A stretch of 64,000 nt of DNA, from positions 61,013,028 through 61,077,027 of the forward strand of contig NC_072793.1 of the NCBI RefSeq assembly GCF_028583425.1, read 5' to 3'. The stretch is from Eublepharis macularius. Its lineage: Eukaryota; Chordata; Lepidosauria; Squamata; Eublepharidae. Every line of letters begins with the position of its first letter. The stretch's first letter is position 1. The notes below the pieces were generated by a model. The model ran no database searches. It was given only the letters and a program-made list of their open reading frames with translations, and was not told the DNA's origin. Positions 44,301-57,279 of this stretch are shown piece by piece. The position numbers and the translations under genes were made by a program.

Positions 44301-45904
44301 TTCTTTCTTCAGAATTGAGTTGTGCTTTATTTATCCAAACTAGAGACTTGACATCAGAGTTTTTGATTGCAGATTAAATTTTTGGGCTATAGCAGCTTTG
44401 CTGCTACGCTTTCTGATACATGCCTAGCCTGTTCAGGGTGCAAAGCTGTTTGTCAGTTCAGTTTTATGTACAGACATCTAGAAGTCTCAGAGTATTCTTA
44501 GACTGGTGATGTGAGTTGTCAGGAAAAATTGGAATTGAAGCGTTTTCCAGTAAGTTATCTGATGCCCTAAATAGAACATGATCTTTTAAATCATACTTAT
44601 TTTGATCTGTGTTTAGTAAATAAGATTTTAAAAACATTACTTGTTAATTTATGTACAATACAAAAAAATACTTGGAATGAAATAGTTGATTGTGGGGGGA
44701 AATAACAAACTGAGTGTGGTTTAAATGAGTTGTTTAAACACATTTATTATGTGAAAATTAGTACACCAGACAAGCAGTGTGTGATATGCCATGGATGTGG
44801 TTGTCTACTGTCACTTACTGTACATATAAAATCTTACTACACTGCTCAATAGTAAGTTAGGACATTAATAAAAAATGTATGATGAAACATATCCATTGGC
44901 CTGTACTATGATTATCTGTTCCGAACAAAATCGGTATATATAGCATAACTGACTTGGTCATCACTAAAGACCATATTGGGTATACATTATGAGTTGGAAG
45001 GGCACATTAGCATAATATAATAGCAGTTTTACTTTTCTGTCTCTCTCTGCTGTCTGTTCTAAGGTAGCCTCTCATTTTCTGAAAATATAGATAACATTGA
45101 GGTCATTATTTTCCCCCAGCCTTCTGTCTCTAAATTGGTTGTGTGGTTGTTTGCTCCTCCCCACAATCTCATAGCCTTCATGTTATTTTTGACTCTTCAC
45201 TTTTCTCCTCAAATTAGCCCTGTTGCCAAGTGTTTTCTGCTGCTGAATGTTAGTGTGCTGTATAAATAACTTGTATATGTGTGTGCCTATATATATTGCA
45301 CCCATGTAATACCATTTGTGTGATTTTCAGGGTAAGATTAGAATTGACTTAACTCTAGAGAATTCTGGAGTGTTGAGATGGCCAGTTGTAAATTTTAGGT
45401 TTCAAGAATACTTGCAAGCAAAGAGACAAGGAAAATTGTTTGCTTTAGATTTTCTAATGCTCAATAAGTTTCTGAGCCCAGTAGGTAGGAATTTGGGATT
45501 ACTGACTCTTCCTACCCCCTTCCTCTGCAACTGCAGCAAAGGAGTAGGTGAGGTAGTCAAAGGCAATAGATATTAAGTGCTGCATTCTGCCATTCCTTTT
45601 CCTGCCACCTGCAGCGAGCACTGTCCCTTTCCCTCCCCCATGAGTGCATTATGCCATTTTGTGTTTTATAGTGGCATGTTCCTAAAATAATTGATCAGGG
45701 TTGACATTGGAAAGCATAATAGGTTTCTAGTAGAGGAGCTGACCTTCCAAAGTGGGAAGCTGACATTTTATGCCAAACTGGAAGCATAGAAGAGTGCATA
45801 ACGAAACACGGGCCTCTTACCCATTTGATTATTAGGAGGCTGGTCTACAGAATTGCTGATCCTGACTGATTTAGTGAACTGGTAAAGCCATTGCAGGGAA
45901 AGGG
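41301..45904. other. Intron interior with no recognised gene or major repeat
   Basis: AT-rich sequence that looks largely unique, apart from the 80-bp repeat at 43041-43122. The short frames are not supported. Proximal intron sequence is a reasonable place for enhancers, but I cannot see them. Confidence 0.45.
43041..43122. repeat. 80-bp dispersed repeat, copy 2
   Basis: Same orientation as 39870-39948, 3.17 kb downstream and on the other side of exon 1. Shared: AACTTTAATATACCATAGTC, AAGATGTCAAAGTACACTTT, CCAGAACCTTTA. Confidence 0.7.
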
Positions 45905-46125
45905 GATGATAGCCCATGTGGTTAAAATGTCAGACTAGGATCTGGGAGACCCAGGTTTGTCATGGATACTTGCTTGGTGACTTTGAGCCAGTCAAATGCT
46001 CTCAGCCTAACCTACCTTGCAGGGTTGCTGTAGGATGGAATAGAGGAGAGGAGAATGATGTAAGCGGCTTTAGTCCCCGTTGGGGAGAAAGGAGGGAGTT
46101 ATAAATGAAATCAATAAGTATCATC
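45905..46125 (+). mobile_element. tRNA-derived SINE, plus orientation, nearly complete
   Basis: ATAGCCCATGTGGTTAAAAT (A box side), GGGAGACCCAGGTTTGTCAT (degenerate B box), TGGTGACTTTGAGCCAGTCA, CTCAGCCTAACCTACCTTGC, GGAGAGGAGAATGATGTAAG, then the CR1/L2-like tail GTCCCCGTTGGGGAGAAAGG and TATAAATGAAAT. Confidence 0.85.
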
Positions 46126-47354
46126 ACATCTTTGGGTATGCAATATGGCGGTTGGAAATGCATTAAATATTTTTGGAGTAGTTCCAAGTTGTCATAAATT
46201 TGCCCTTAAGCAAGCACAACCTAAGGAAATCAGAGCTTTATAGGTGTATTTCTGAAGCTGAATTGAGCTTAAATGATTGTAAAGAGCTCAGTGTCACCTG
46301 AAGTGATAAAGATTTAACAGTAAATCTCCCTGCTGGCGTTTTGTTTAAGGGATTGTGGGAATAGACCTGTACCCTCTAGTGTCAGTGAAATTATATAGCA
46401 AGGCTTAATGAGTGTATATGTGTGCACATTAAGCCAAGTGGAGAAGAACTGACAATCTTAACCTCATTTTCCTGAACTTTAGTTGTTCCAAAATGTTCAT
46501 TAATGGTAGCTTTACGCTGGAGCTGTAAAAATGTCTAAATAACTTCACTATTTCTAGTGAGTTTCCATTTGCAATTAAATTTGCTCATCTTCTAGGACAG
46601 TTTATACAAATGAGAACTGGAACTGTGCATTATTTATTGTAAAAGAAACTTTCCACAGTAACATTACACACTAGCGTTACTTTAACTTTTGGGTAATGCC
46701 GAATGCCAAGTAGGATGGGCTCCTGTTGTTTCTACTGAGCAGTTCTTTGCATGCATTAGGATGTTGCTCCATCAATGGAGACCATTCATTTATTCTATTA
46801 AGAAGGAGCGTAAATGATTTAAAAGATCTTATTTCCCTGTAGTCTACAGGCTCCACCCCAGCTATCCTTCCAGTAACTCCAGCAATTAATGTGTACATTC
46901 ATTTTTAAAGTCTAGTGGGGGATTTCCAGTTCTGAAAACTGAAATGTTCCATTCATTGTTAAGCAGATACAGTGAAGACAAGGAGCTTTTAAATGTTTAT
47001 AGGTATAATAAAAGTAATGCCATCTTTTACAACTACTGTAGCTCTCTTCATGAACTGAATGTTTAAAAGCAGTGACCCACTTTCTGTTACAGAAACTGTG
47101 CTCCCCCTTATGTTAACAAAGAATACTAGTACATGAGAAACAATCTTGTTGGTCTCTAAAGTGCCATTGGACTCAAATCCTCCTATGAAGAGTTACTGCA
47201 GTCTAATTTCATTAAATCGTATGACTGAGATAGGAATAACTGCACAGGCTTGCACTGTACATCTTTTTGGATGTAAATTTTTGTAAACTTTGACTGGTCA
47301 CCTGTTGCTAAAAAAGACAAAGTGTGGATGTTTATGAGCCTGAACTATTAACAT
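46126..47354. other. Intron, nothing recognised
   Basis: AT-rich. 47140-47180 (CTTGTTGGTCTCTAAAGTGC) is a fragment of the short repeat seen at 34041-34117. Confidence 0.4.
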
Positions 47355-47575
47355 CTAGCTTTATTTTTATTTTATTTACCCACCATTTCTCCCCAATGGC
47401 AACCCAAAGCAGGTTGCATCTAGTTTATCCTAGATGCAACCTGCTTTTCTCTAGTTTATCCTCACAGGAATCCTGTGAGGTAGGATCACCCAGTGAACTT
47501 CCATGGCAGCGTGGGGATTCAAATCTGGGTCTTCCAGATCTCAGTCCAATACTCTAACCACTACATCTTACTGGT
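47355..47575 (-). mobile_element. tRNA-derived SINE, minus orientation, with internal palindrome
   Basis: Minus strand: AAGATGTAGTGGTTAGAGTA (A box), CCCAGATTTGAATCCCC (B box), CACAGGATTCCTGTGAGGAT, then a tail next to CCATTGGGGAGAAATGG and TAAATAAAAT. The body is interrupted by the palindrome at 47407-47446. Confidence 0.85.
47407..47446. repeat. Perfect 17-bp palindrome inside the SINE
   Basis: AAGCAGGTTGCATCTAG, loop TTTATC, then CTAGATGCAACCTGCTT. It is followed by a second CTAGTTTATCCT, so a segment was copied in inverted orientation and the replication resumed at the original site. This is the signature of a template switch rather than a transposon. Confidence 0.85.
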
Positions 47576-47639
47576 TTTCTTCTCTTTGGAGAGAGGGTTT
47601 TGTTTGATTAGTGACTGCCCGTGGGTACCTGAAAGACGA

Positions 47640-48690
47640 GCTTTTCCACATGCTCAACTTACGTCAGGTTTTCTTACGGCATAAGGATCAGATCTGGTTT
47701 GGGCTTTTGAAATTCCACACTTGAAGGTATCAAACCAAAGTGGTGTCTGGTTTTGTTTTGTTTTTCCCCTGCACTTAGGGAAAATGCCCTGCTCTGACCT
47801 GAGGTTTCTGGGGGACATCGACATCAGTGTAGGCATCTCCTTTTTGTGTTTGTTTGTTTGTTTGTTGCACATGCATTATAATGTTTGGGTGTTAGAGGGG
47901 TTTATTTTGTTCCAGTTGAGATATTTCAAATTTTTACTGATCAGAGATTTCAGTTTCACAGTTCATAATGAGCCTATCAGGAATGATTAAATGACAACAG
48001 CAGAGAATCATGTATGCCCTGTAAATGCCATGCTTAGAATAATAAGAAACAAAAGTTAAGAAATGGACATTGTGTGCACGTGCAGCACAAAACAGTGATT
48101 TTCCTTGAAATTAATTTTAATTTGGATAATTTTTTTTAAAGAAAATGGACATAAAATGGGAAGAAATCATTTGCAATGTAACAGCATTATAACATTATAG
48201 AATGAAAAAAGAGCATTGGAAAAAATTGAACAACAAAATAGGAAAAACGGACAATAATGCACAAAATGTCATCTTCCACTGTTTGTATTGGTGAGCAGAC
48301 TTTGGTAAATTATTTTTTATTGTTGAGGTTAGTGTGCACACATTACACTTAACACACATTGATGAAAAACTTTTTTTCCAGTAAGAAAAGCTGAAGGGGA
48401 AAAGGGGGGGAAAGGGAGGGAGGGAAATGGTTGGACATTGGCATTCAGCATGCAGGGAAATAAAGAGGAGGGTGAAAGGCTGGGCTGGGGCTTGCACTGA
48501 AGAAAAAATGCATGTCAAAAAAAGTGTTTTAATGCCACTTTTAAAAATGGGGGTAATGTACACAGGAAAAAACCCTGCAAAAATATGGGGGAAAACCAGT
48601 TCTGCAGCAGATGCAGCCTTTCTAGTACAGAACTCAGAAGGGTAAGGGAAGCAATTTGAACATTGAACCGATATAATTGGCTATGAATAA
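47640..48690. repeat. Unclassified ~1-kb repeat, copy 1
   Basis: Blocks shared in the same order with 53440-54240 include GGATCAGATC (47687), TCAAACCAAA (47730), GAGGAGGGTGAAAGGC (48464), CACTGAAGAAA, TGCAGCAGATGCAGCC-type (48604) and AAGCAATTTG. Copy 1 is longer in the middle. There are no clear termini or domain. Confidence 0.55.
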
Positions 48691-50124
48691 TACCCCAAGG
48701 TCTATTTAGATAAGTGTTCTTTAAGTTCGTTTGTGCCATATTTACAGATATTTAGGCACTGGATTTATTCTTCTGCAGGCCTAGCAAGACTGGAAATTCT
48801 TCTGGTGGTGTGTTAGCAAAATGCCTTTAGGAATTTGTTTCTGCTATTGTGAGTCATCTTTTGGTGGGTTTGGATTATGATGTACGGCTTGATGGTCACA
48901 TAAAGTTTCTGTGAGGACAGCCAGCTGTCATTAGCATAGAGCCACATGGCAAGGTGAATATTACCATGCCCTTGCAACGTCAAAAATTCAGTTTTCCATA
49001 TGGCCAGATGCTAACAACTTTCCACATAGCTGCATTCTCTATCCTAAAGCTGAAAGGTGCCTCTGCAATCCATGCTTTGATCCTGAGGATGCTTAGGTGT
49101 GTTCTGAAAAATCACTGATGATACTGTTAAGATTTTTTTCTGAAATCTAATTTATTTCCATGTACAAGTAACTTGAAACATCTGTGATTTATTCAGACTT
49201 TACAAAATGTTGCTGATATTTTTGTCAATTAAACTTAAATTGAACACGGCTTTTTAAAAGTGCAAATACAGGCTAGTGAAATTAATTATTCTCATTAAAT
49301 ATAGTAGACCCTACAACCTGTCTATTAAAACAAAAATGAGTATGTTCTGTTTAGAAAAGAGGACAAAGGGCTTCTGGAAAAAATTATCTTTGAAGTAGTA
49401 GAAGAAAAGTGCAAGAATTGATTGTGTAAGAATAATAGACATTTGAAAATATTACACCTTTTTGTATTCTGAAATCATTGACTGTTCTCTGCTTTATGGA
49501 TTCCCTGTAGCTTGAAACACTTATTTGAAGTCAAATGTGCATGGAAAAATGTGAAGTGATAACATCTACTAGGTTTTGTTTCACTTAGTCCCTTGTTGAA
49601 GTTGTCAGAGGTTGAAGCATTAGTTGTCTTTTTGTAGATGGTATGGAATGATGCTGTGTTATCTTAATATATTCCAATGATCTTTTTATTATCTTTTGGG
49701 TCAGCAAGTAAGCTGGGGCGGCCACCTCCCCAGCTCCTTCTCACCTGTCTCCTGATTGCACTGTAAATGTGGGTATCTTTCCTTTAATAGCATGAAACTT
49801 GCAATCATGCACAACTTTATCCCAGCTGTGAATTTTTCAGGTCCCTCCATAACAACAGTTCTAAAATCAAAGCTATGATAGGACAAAAAAAGTCTATATG
49901 GAGATAGATCAGCAGCCCATCAGTTCTAACAGTGACCAGCAAGATTTCATGTGGGCTAGTTACATGCATGACACTGAACACCTGCTTGCATATTTGCAGG
50001 TTTGGAATGCACGTAAATGAGATTATCAGGACTCCACATGTTATATCAACATATCAGGGGTGGTATACTGTACATTAATCAGCACTATGCAAGATTTGTA
50101 AGCATGTTCTGATAAATCTTTACA
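48691..50124. other. Intron, nothing recognised
   Basis: AT-rich sequence without a supported gene. Confidence 0.4.
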
Positions 50125-50640
50125 TGCAGGTATTTATTTATTTTCTATTTATATTCCGCCCTCCCCGCATTTCCAGCAGGCTCAGGGTGGATTACAGATA
50201 CATATAGGTTAAAATACATAAAACAATTATTATAAATTAGCAACCATAAAAACATCCAGTTTTACACAATTTAAAATACATATAGACATCAATATAGCAG
50301 CACAAAGTCCAACTGACCAAACCTAAATCATCAGAGCATCTTCACAGTAAAAGATTTTTAAGCGGGGGTATTGGTGATGGGGAAGGCCTAATCCACCATC
50401 AACCGGCCAGGGGGGCTCCGCCTAGCACCGCCCATATGCCTGGTGGAACAGCTCCATCTTGCAGGCCCGGTGAAAAGAAGAAATCTTGCAGGGCCTTGGT
50501 CTCATTAGACAGAGCGTTCCACCAGGCTGGGGCCAGGACCAAGAAGGCCTGCGGGCCTCCCTGGGACCAGGGACCTTTAGCAGATGTTTCTCACTGGAGC
50601 GGAGAGTGCTCTGGGGTTCATATGGGGAGGTATTTTGTGA
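50125..50640 (-). mobile_element. CR1-like LINE 3' fragment, minus orientation
   Basis: It starts with the complement of the 3' end: (TTTA)n, then TATATTCCGCCCTCCCCGCA and GCAGGCTCAGGGTGGATTAC, i.e. a GAGCCTGC...GGGAGGGCGGAAT hairpin on the minus strand. Further in is the ORF2 C-terminal remnant with CCTGGTGGAACGCTCTGTCT and GGGCCTGCAAGATGGAGCTG, matching 59831-60317. It is 5' truncated near 50640. Confidence 0.8.
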
Positions 50641-52199
50641 ACATTATGAAGTGTATGGTTTAATAGTTTTCATTATGCCTAAATTATCTTTCCAGCAGCT
50701 AGTTCTACTTAGGAGTTCAGTCTTTGAAGAAAAGCTTTTTTATCAGTTTAAGATGGATGTTAATTCATTTGCAGTTTATTTTGTCCAAACAAAGTACGTA
50801 CATTTATCAAGGGCATCACAACAATATTAGACAAGGATATAAAATCTAGAAGGTCTCATATACACCCAGGAGTATACTGCTTCAGAACTCATCACATTCA
50901 GAACTTCTTTTAAAAGTACTTTGTGAAAATCCTGCTTGCTGAGAAAGTAGGAAGGAGTTCATCCCTGTCTATTGCAGAAGTAACTTGAGGTTGAATACTC
51001 AGCCCAGCTGTGCAGTTGAAGTGTTATGTAGTATGTTTTCTTTCTCTAAAGGCTATTCAAATTCTATTATCACTGCCAGTGTGTTGTTAAATGACAAGCT
51101 TAAAATCAATTTTAATGTTTCTTCTTTTTATTGTTTAATACATTCCATGTTATTTAAGGTAGTTACATATGACCAGCTCTGCATTCTGATGACATTTTTT
51201 CACAGATGATCACAATAGAAGTGCAGAAAGACAACTTCATAGCACCCTCAAATGTATTTGATACGTAATACAGTCAACTCAGGTATACTGTTCGGAAGCA
51301 AATCTGTCTTTGTGACAATGAAACACCTTCAGGCTGGAGTGGGAGTGAAGACAGCTGTTCTAGCAATAGAATCACATGCATTTTTGAAAGAGCAAAAAAA
51401 GGATACTAAAATGTGACAATTTACAGAAACAGTAAAGTTGAATGCCATGTCACTTCAGCTGTGTTTAATTTTTGTGTACTCTTTTAACACGTAATGTTAT
51501 GTCTTGAAGAAGTGTTTTGTAAATGGATCCCCCCTCTCCCCGTGAGCTATATGATTCATAACAATGCAGATGAATCCCTTTGTTTCAGCTGACTTAATGC
51601 TATGCGCTAACGGAGTGATTTAAATTCAGATTTGGGGGTTGACACTGACAGAGGTTCAGCAGTACTAGACCAACTGTGTGAGCTGAAACAGGACCCTTCT
51701 AAGTGGTGGCTTTTTGGGGAGATACAAAATCCACTTTTCTTTCAGGATCACATTTTTTTATTCTTCTGAGACCTGCAGCCTAATATATTTCAGACTTTTA
51801 CCACTGAAAGCAGATCAGGGGACCAGGCAGCTGTATCTTAAGCATACATGGAGATGAAGTGTGCCAAAGAAAGAGGGTCATATCTGAATCAATAGGCCCA
51901 TGTTAATACCCTGTCACAGATATAAGCAGAAATGTAGGGGAACAGTTGCTGATCTTTGCTAAAAATATCATGGGAGATGCATTTTTGAAGCTGCTCATCC
52001 CTGTAATCTGTTTACTTTGGGCAAGCCATTTTAATCGGCTCAAATAATTGTTCTTTAATTATCTGTGTACAACCAATGGATGGTATTAACATAGTCTTTT
52101 AAAAAAATAGTGTTAAAAAGTGTAAAAATTATTTTAATAAAACGATAAAATAGAGACAAGATTCTATAGTAATATTTTTACTTGTGTACTATACCCTAA
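50641..52199. other. Intron, nothing recognised
   Basis: AT-rich sequence without a supported gene or repeat. Confidence 0.4.
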
Positions 52200-52415
52200 A
52201 TGGTCCTAACCTGGATAGCCTAGGGAAGCCCAGTTTCATCAAATCTTGGAAGCAGGGTCAACCTTGGTTAGTAATTAGATGCAAGACCTCCAAAGAAGAC
52301 CAGAGTTGCAGAGGCAGGCAATGGCAAACCATTTCCATTAGTCTCTTTGTCTTGAAACCCCTAGCAGGGGTCTCCATAAGTCAGCTCTGATTTGGCGGCA
52401 CTTTCTACCACTGTA
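52200..52415 (+). mobile_element. 5S rRNA-derived SINE, plus orientation
   Basis: CCTAACCTGGATAGCC start, AAATCTTGGAAGCAGGGTCA and TTGGTTAGTAATTAGATGCA (5S-like), AGGCAGGCAATGGCAAACCA, then the CCATAAGTCAGCTCTGATTT tail and CTTTCTACCACTG. Confidence 0.85.
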
Positions 52416-52734
52416 CCCAAAATGAACCAAAAACCTTGTTGAAGTGTACCTCATGCTGGGAGATTAATGATCTGATATAAGAAAACTAATTAGAGCCCAG
52501 GGCTTCTTAAATGCACACTTATATCTGAATCAGGCCAGACCAGAATCATCTGGAACAACCCAATAATACTGCATTGAGATCAGCAGATTTTAGCCGAGTG
52601 AAAGTCAGCAAAGACTTCCTTAAGTTTGCCTTATCTACCAACAAACTTAGGTTATGTCCACAACAGCTCTTCAACTGCAAAATTATTTCAACAACAAGGA
52701 GGGTCATATATCTTCTTATGGAAATGGGTTCCTA
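52416..52734. other. Intron, nothing recognised
   Basis: No gene or repeat identified. Confidence 0.35.
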
Positions 52735-52890
52735 CTGCTCTTTGCACATTTCCGGTCCATCTGTGCAAAGAGGAGCAGCAAAATTACTTGTCCGTATCCT
52801 AGTCTTTTGTATCAAGTGGCATACTGAGGTTCTTATTTGAGTGCGTTCCTTGGCAAGTGGGGCTTCAGCCTGCCACTTGATACTAAAGCC
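52735..52890. repeat. Two adjacent hairpins
   Basis: First: CTTTGCACA (52740s) with TGTGCAAAG, extended imperfectly to CTGCT/AGCAG. Second: GTATCAAGTGGCA (52809-52821) pairs perfectly with TGCCACTTGATAC (52871-52883). Two successive foldbacks within about 150 bp suggest a MITE-like or template-switch origin. Confidence 0.6.
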
Positions 52891-53439
52891 TGGAGCTCCT
52901 GCAAGCAGCAATCTAAGGTCCCCTCCTTCATATGTATCTGCTCGCAGGGAGCACTTACCAGCTTGCTGCATGAAATGGCAATTTGTCTATGGGTGAATCT
53001 GCTTTTCAGTAAGCACTCTCGTCTGACATTTCAGCTACAGTTTTGTCCTTATTGAGGCCTTGTTTTTAGTAACATCTGGAAGTGAAGCTTCCAGAATAGC
53101 AATTATCCATAGGGAGACCATATTTTTCCTGCTGGTCAAGACATAGCCCAAGGAACAAAACTGGCACATACTTTCACATCACTGGTGTGAGATTAAGAGT
53201 GCCTGCCCTAATCGTCATCCAGATTTGCTGTTTAGCCATGTACAGGAAGGTAGGGGTGGCCAATTCCCCCAAGAAGTAGCATGCATCCCCTCTTGGCTCT
53301 TTGACATGTTGTGGGTACGAGAAAAGGAGTATGCAAAGAAGCAAGCAAAGAAAGATCCAGTCTTCTGCTTCTTGCACAGCTCTAGTTTCCTCTTGAGCCA
53401 GCCCTAGCAGGTCTAGTCGGGTTTACTTCTTGGGGGCTA

Positions 53440-54240
53440 CATGAGGAAGATAACTTAGGTCTCTTCCATATGGCCTAAGTTATCTTTCTGCATATTCAAC
53501 CCATGAGGATCAGATCCATTTTATTCATTGGTTCTAGCCGTGTACTACTTCGATTCTTTAATCCTACACTTTGAGGGAGTCAAACCAAAATGGTATCTGT
53601 TTTTTATTTCTGCAATAGAAAAATGCCCCATTTCTGTTGCGGGCTTTGAGGACATACCACTTATCTGCTGAGATCAGGTCAGTTTCCTCAGTTGATTGCT
53701 GAGGAATCTTACAAGGTTTTTTTTTGTTTGTTTGTTTTTTGTCTTAATAGCACCAACCATGCAACGTTGGTGTTTAATTTTTTTTAAGCCAAAAAAGAAT
53801 GGTCTAAAAAGTACAGGTAGCAAAAATGAAAACTTTAAAATATCAAGTGGGATTCAGGACTCTCTGCAGAGTTTTTTAGTTAGCCATATTGCAGTGTTTT
53901 TTCCCGGAAATTGCAGGTTTTTTCCTTTAAGGCACCAACATTGCAGCGTTGCTAAAACATTTTTTTCAGGGAAAAACTGGATTTGTTGCTGTTCAACTAA
54001 TCAGGATTCAGGGGAGTAAAGGGGAGGGTGAAAGGCAGGGCCAAGCCTCACACTGAAGAAAGCATTCTGCACTTCAAAAAAAGCCCCAATTTGACTTAGT
54101 TGGGGAAAAAATATTGGGGTATGTGTGCAGGGAGAAAAGCTGCAGAAAAGCTGGGGAAAGATAAATTCTGTGACAGATGCAGCCTTCCTTCATGCAGAAC
54201 ACAAAAAAGTCTAGGAAGCAGTTTGGAGACTGAGTCAGGG
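53440..54240. repeat. Unclassified ~0.8-kb repeat, copy 2
   Basis: Direct-orientation relative of 47640-48690: GAGGATCAGATCC (53506), TCAAACCAAAATGGTATCTG (53580), GGGGAGGGTGAAAGGCAGGG (54021), CACACTGAAGAAAGC, GACAGATGCAGCCTTCC. Similarity by eye is moderate (about 70-80%). Confidence 0.55.
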
Positions 54241-56854
54241 AATTTTGATCGTGCGTGCAGAACTCTGGAGAGAAATTGATGCAGTACAGGGCCAGAACCA
54301 ATGAAAAAGCCCTGTACGGAAAAGACCTTAGTTTCTCTTTATCCCCTCTGAGCTGGGAAATAACCTCATGTTAAAAAGTCCTTTCAGTCAGATGTGCAAT
54401 GCATGTTCTCAATTAGAACATGTGTGGGGGCCTGATTTGGAATTGTGGCCACATAGGGAAGGGAGCTTATGCCTTCCTAACCTGAAAGGGTCCAGGTGAG
54501 CCAGTATTTTGCCTTGCTGGGGGTACCTTATGTACTGATGGATTACACGTAACTTTCCCCAGTATTGCAAGTATCACCCCCTCAGGCTGTTTCAGGTCTG
54601 GAAAATGGTCCAGAGGGAAGGCTTGCACACACTCTCCCTCTCTCTGCACACTGCCCAGTTTGAATTGAGGCCCTCTGCACCTGGGAGGATCTTGCAACAC
54701 ATGTCTGATCAGAAGCTCCTTGTGGTGGAGCCAGCCGTGACCTGAGAACTTGGTAAATCAGAGTTAAGCCCCCAGTTAAAATTTAGTTCAATTGCTCACC
54801 TAAGACTAGCAGTATAAACACAAGTAATAAAACAATTCTGTGCCTTCTGCTATTCTGATAAGGCTGTAATCTTAACTGTTGACTTGGATTTATGAAGCTC
54901 ATAATCACAGAGAGTATGTGTGTTCAATCCCGCCCCCATCTTGAGAAGTAACAGTAATTGGAAACATGAATTGTTTGGATCAATTTCTGCTATTCCAGAT
55001 GTCTCTTACATACCATGAATTTTTTTGGCAGTCTTTATTCTTCTTTCTTCATCCATAGTTTAACAACCAAGAAAATTTATGATCATTCAGAAATGTGTTA
55101 TCAAAGTTGACATGATTATGTTTAAATTGCCAGAAACTTTTGACTAAAGATATTGGCATTTATTTCTGTCAAATATAAGTTCTTGGATTTTGGCACTAGC
55201 ATTTTCATAAATCAAACTGATTACTTTGTAAAAGAAACTTGGAACAATTGTTTTCCTTCTTTTCACTAGGAGAATTTGAAAGAATTCAAACTTTTGTTTA
55301 GTAGGTTTGTGATGATTAGATCTCATTCTAGTCTATTAATATTGGTAAAGTTGTTAGCTTAGAGTAAGGTTTATATATTTTTCATGTATTTTGAGCTCTT
55401 TTTTGTTCTTTGAACTATCTTTTCACAGTAGAAAGTTGTTTCAGTAACATCATCTACATAAGGAACAGTATTACAGAAAGGCGTGAGAGTGGATCTTTTT
55501 TTAAAAAACAGGAATTTTATGGATATTTTACAAGCTATACTGAAAAGGCTGTGCTATTTCAGTTTGATTGTCCATTCTACCTTGTCAAATTATGTCATCA
55601 TTGACTGATTGCTTAGAGGTACTTTGAGTGGACAGTGATTAATATGTGTAGATTGCTAAGTATCAGAAGCAATAAAATCTCAGCCCTCATGTGCTTTTGT
55701 TGAGTTTTTCTCTCATGTTTTGACTACAGTCCTAGAATAATTGTATCTTATAATTAGAAAGCTTTGTGGAAATAGGTGCCACCAAATTCTGTGAGGAATT
55801 TTTTAAAAAACCTGTTACCATATATTCTTAACATAGTCTCCAATATTAGACTCTTCAGCAGTGACAAGAAAATCCCTTATATACCCCCTACCGTCATTGC
55901 AGAAGAGTCCAGTATTGTTCTGACAGTGTGACAGTGCATTGTAAGTAGGGTAAGTATTTTATAGGAATCAGTGACCTGCATTGTCACTCTTTTGTAGTAC
56001 TCTGAATTGTAGAATATCTATCTGGGCTGAAGCGTCTAAGCAGTTCTACTCAGTCATTTGAGTTGATAGAGATTATAAATAAAAGCATCTCACTGGACTT
56101 CTGAGACTTGATCTTTTTTCTGTTAGAGTAATCACAGAATTATAAAATGAACTATGTTGAGCAGATTGGGATTAAAAATGATAATGCTGTGAGTAATCTC
56201 TGCTGCTTAAGAGACTTGAAATTCTACTTAAATTCTATAACACTGTAGATCAGCATATGTAAGCAATGATCTGATGACACACTGGTGTGAAAATATGTGT
56301 ATAGGTACTAAACATAGTAGAAAGATGGGGTATAAATATTCTAAATAAATTATTGTTTCTGACACATCTAAAGTATTTTGAAATATCAAAAGCAAAAGCG
56401 AAACCAAACAGTGATTTTACTTTAAAGTTTCCTTGGCTTCTCACCTTTAGGAAGAAGGAAAGGGTATACAGGTTTAGTCTGATTACTTCCACGTTTGGTT
56501 TTGGCATCTGCTAAAATGTAATAATGAAGGAACATTTGGCCTTTTTGTTATCCTCCTCAGTGTACACCTGCAGCTACTACTTTCCGCTTCTCTTCCAAAA
56601 GCTCAAGTTAGCAACAATATATTAAGAAGAAAAAAACTCAGAAAACTCAGCTTATTGAGATACTGAAATTAAAATCACCTCACATTTATTTAAACCTGAT
56701 TATTAAAAGCCTGCCCAAAGGAGAGTGTTTCTAGAAGCAATACAAGCTCAGTCTTTGCATCTCTAGAGAAGAGAATTCTGCAGCAGCCAAGCATACATCT
56801 CTACTTGCCCATGCTGTAGATTTTGTGCTTTGTTGCTGCTCTTGCCATTACAGC
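54241..56854. other. Intron, nothing recognised
   Basis: About 2.6 kb of AT-rich sequence with no supported gene or repeat. Confidence 0.4.
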
Positions 56855-57179
56855 TTGCTGATTTCTTCCAAAGTAGTAAGATAGCTCATGATTCTATGTG
56901 GTGGCCCTACCTTATAGAATGGTATACCCAAAGAGGTCAAGAAAGCTTCCACTCTCCTAGCTTTCCACAAACAAAAATTATTTAAGAGGGCTTTCTTACA
57001 CGGATAATAGGGCTGTGCTGTAAGGAAATGGTTCAAAGAGTTGCTTTGGTAAAGAAATGGGGACTATAGAGACTGTACTATTTGTTTCTGCAAGTATGGT
57101 CCTACTGGGTAGTTTTTGCATCATTCAGTGTGTCATGTTAAAGTGTTTGTTTTGTTTCAGCTCTGTATCAGATTTATGC
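56855..57179 (+). mobile_element. CR1-like LINE 3' fragment, left half (split by DIRS)
   Basis: CTATGTGGTGGCCCTACC and TTCCACTCTCCTAGCTTTCC align with the CR1-like copy at 35580-35660 (TCTGTGGTGGCCCCTTCC, CACTCTCCTAGCTTTCTGCA). It stops abruptly at 57179 where the DIRS element starts. The remainder resumes at 61246. Confidence 0.65.
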
Positions 57180-57198
57180 CCGTTCTCCCTCTGAGGCA

Positions 57199-57279
57199 GA
57201 GGACATCTTGGGTGTTTCCTACCATCCAATCAGGGAGGCAGGAAGTTAAATTTTCTTCATCATTCCTGTTGGCACATGG
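57199..57279 (+). repeat. Left inverted terminal repeat of DIRS element
   Basis: GAGGACATCTTGGGTGTTTC through CCTGTTGGCACATG, the reverse complement of 61117-61192 with about 8 mismatches by eye. Confidence 0.85.

Noticed and set aside
45905-46125. tRNA gene
   Set aside because: A/B-box-like motifs sit in a 200-bp SINE with a LINE-type tail, and no tRNA fold can be made.
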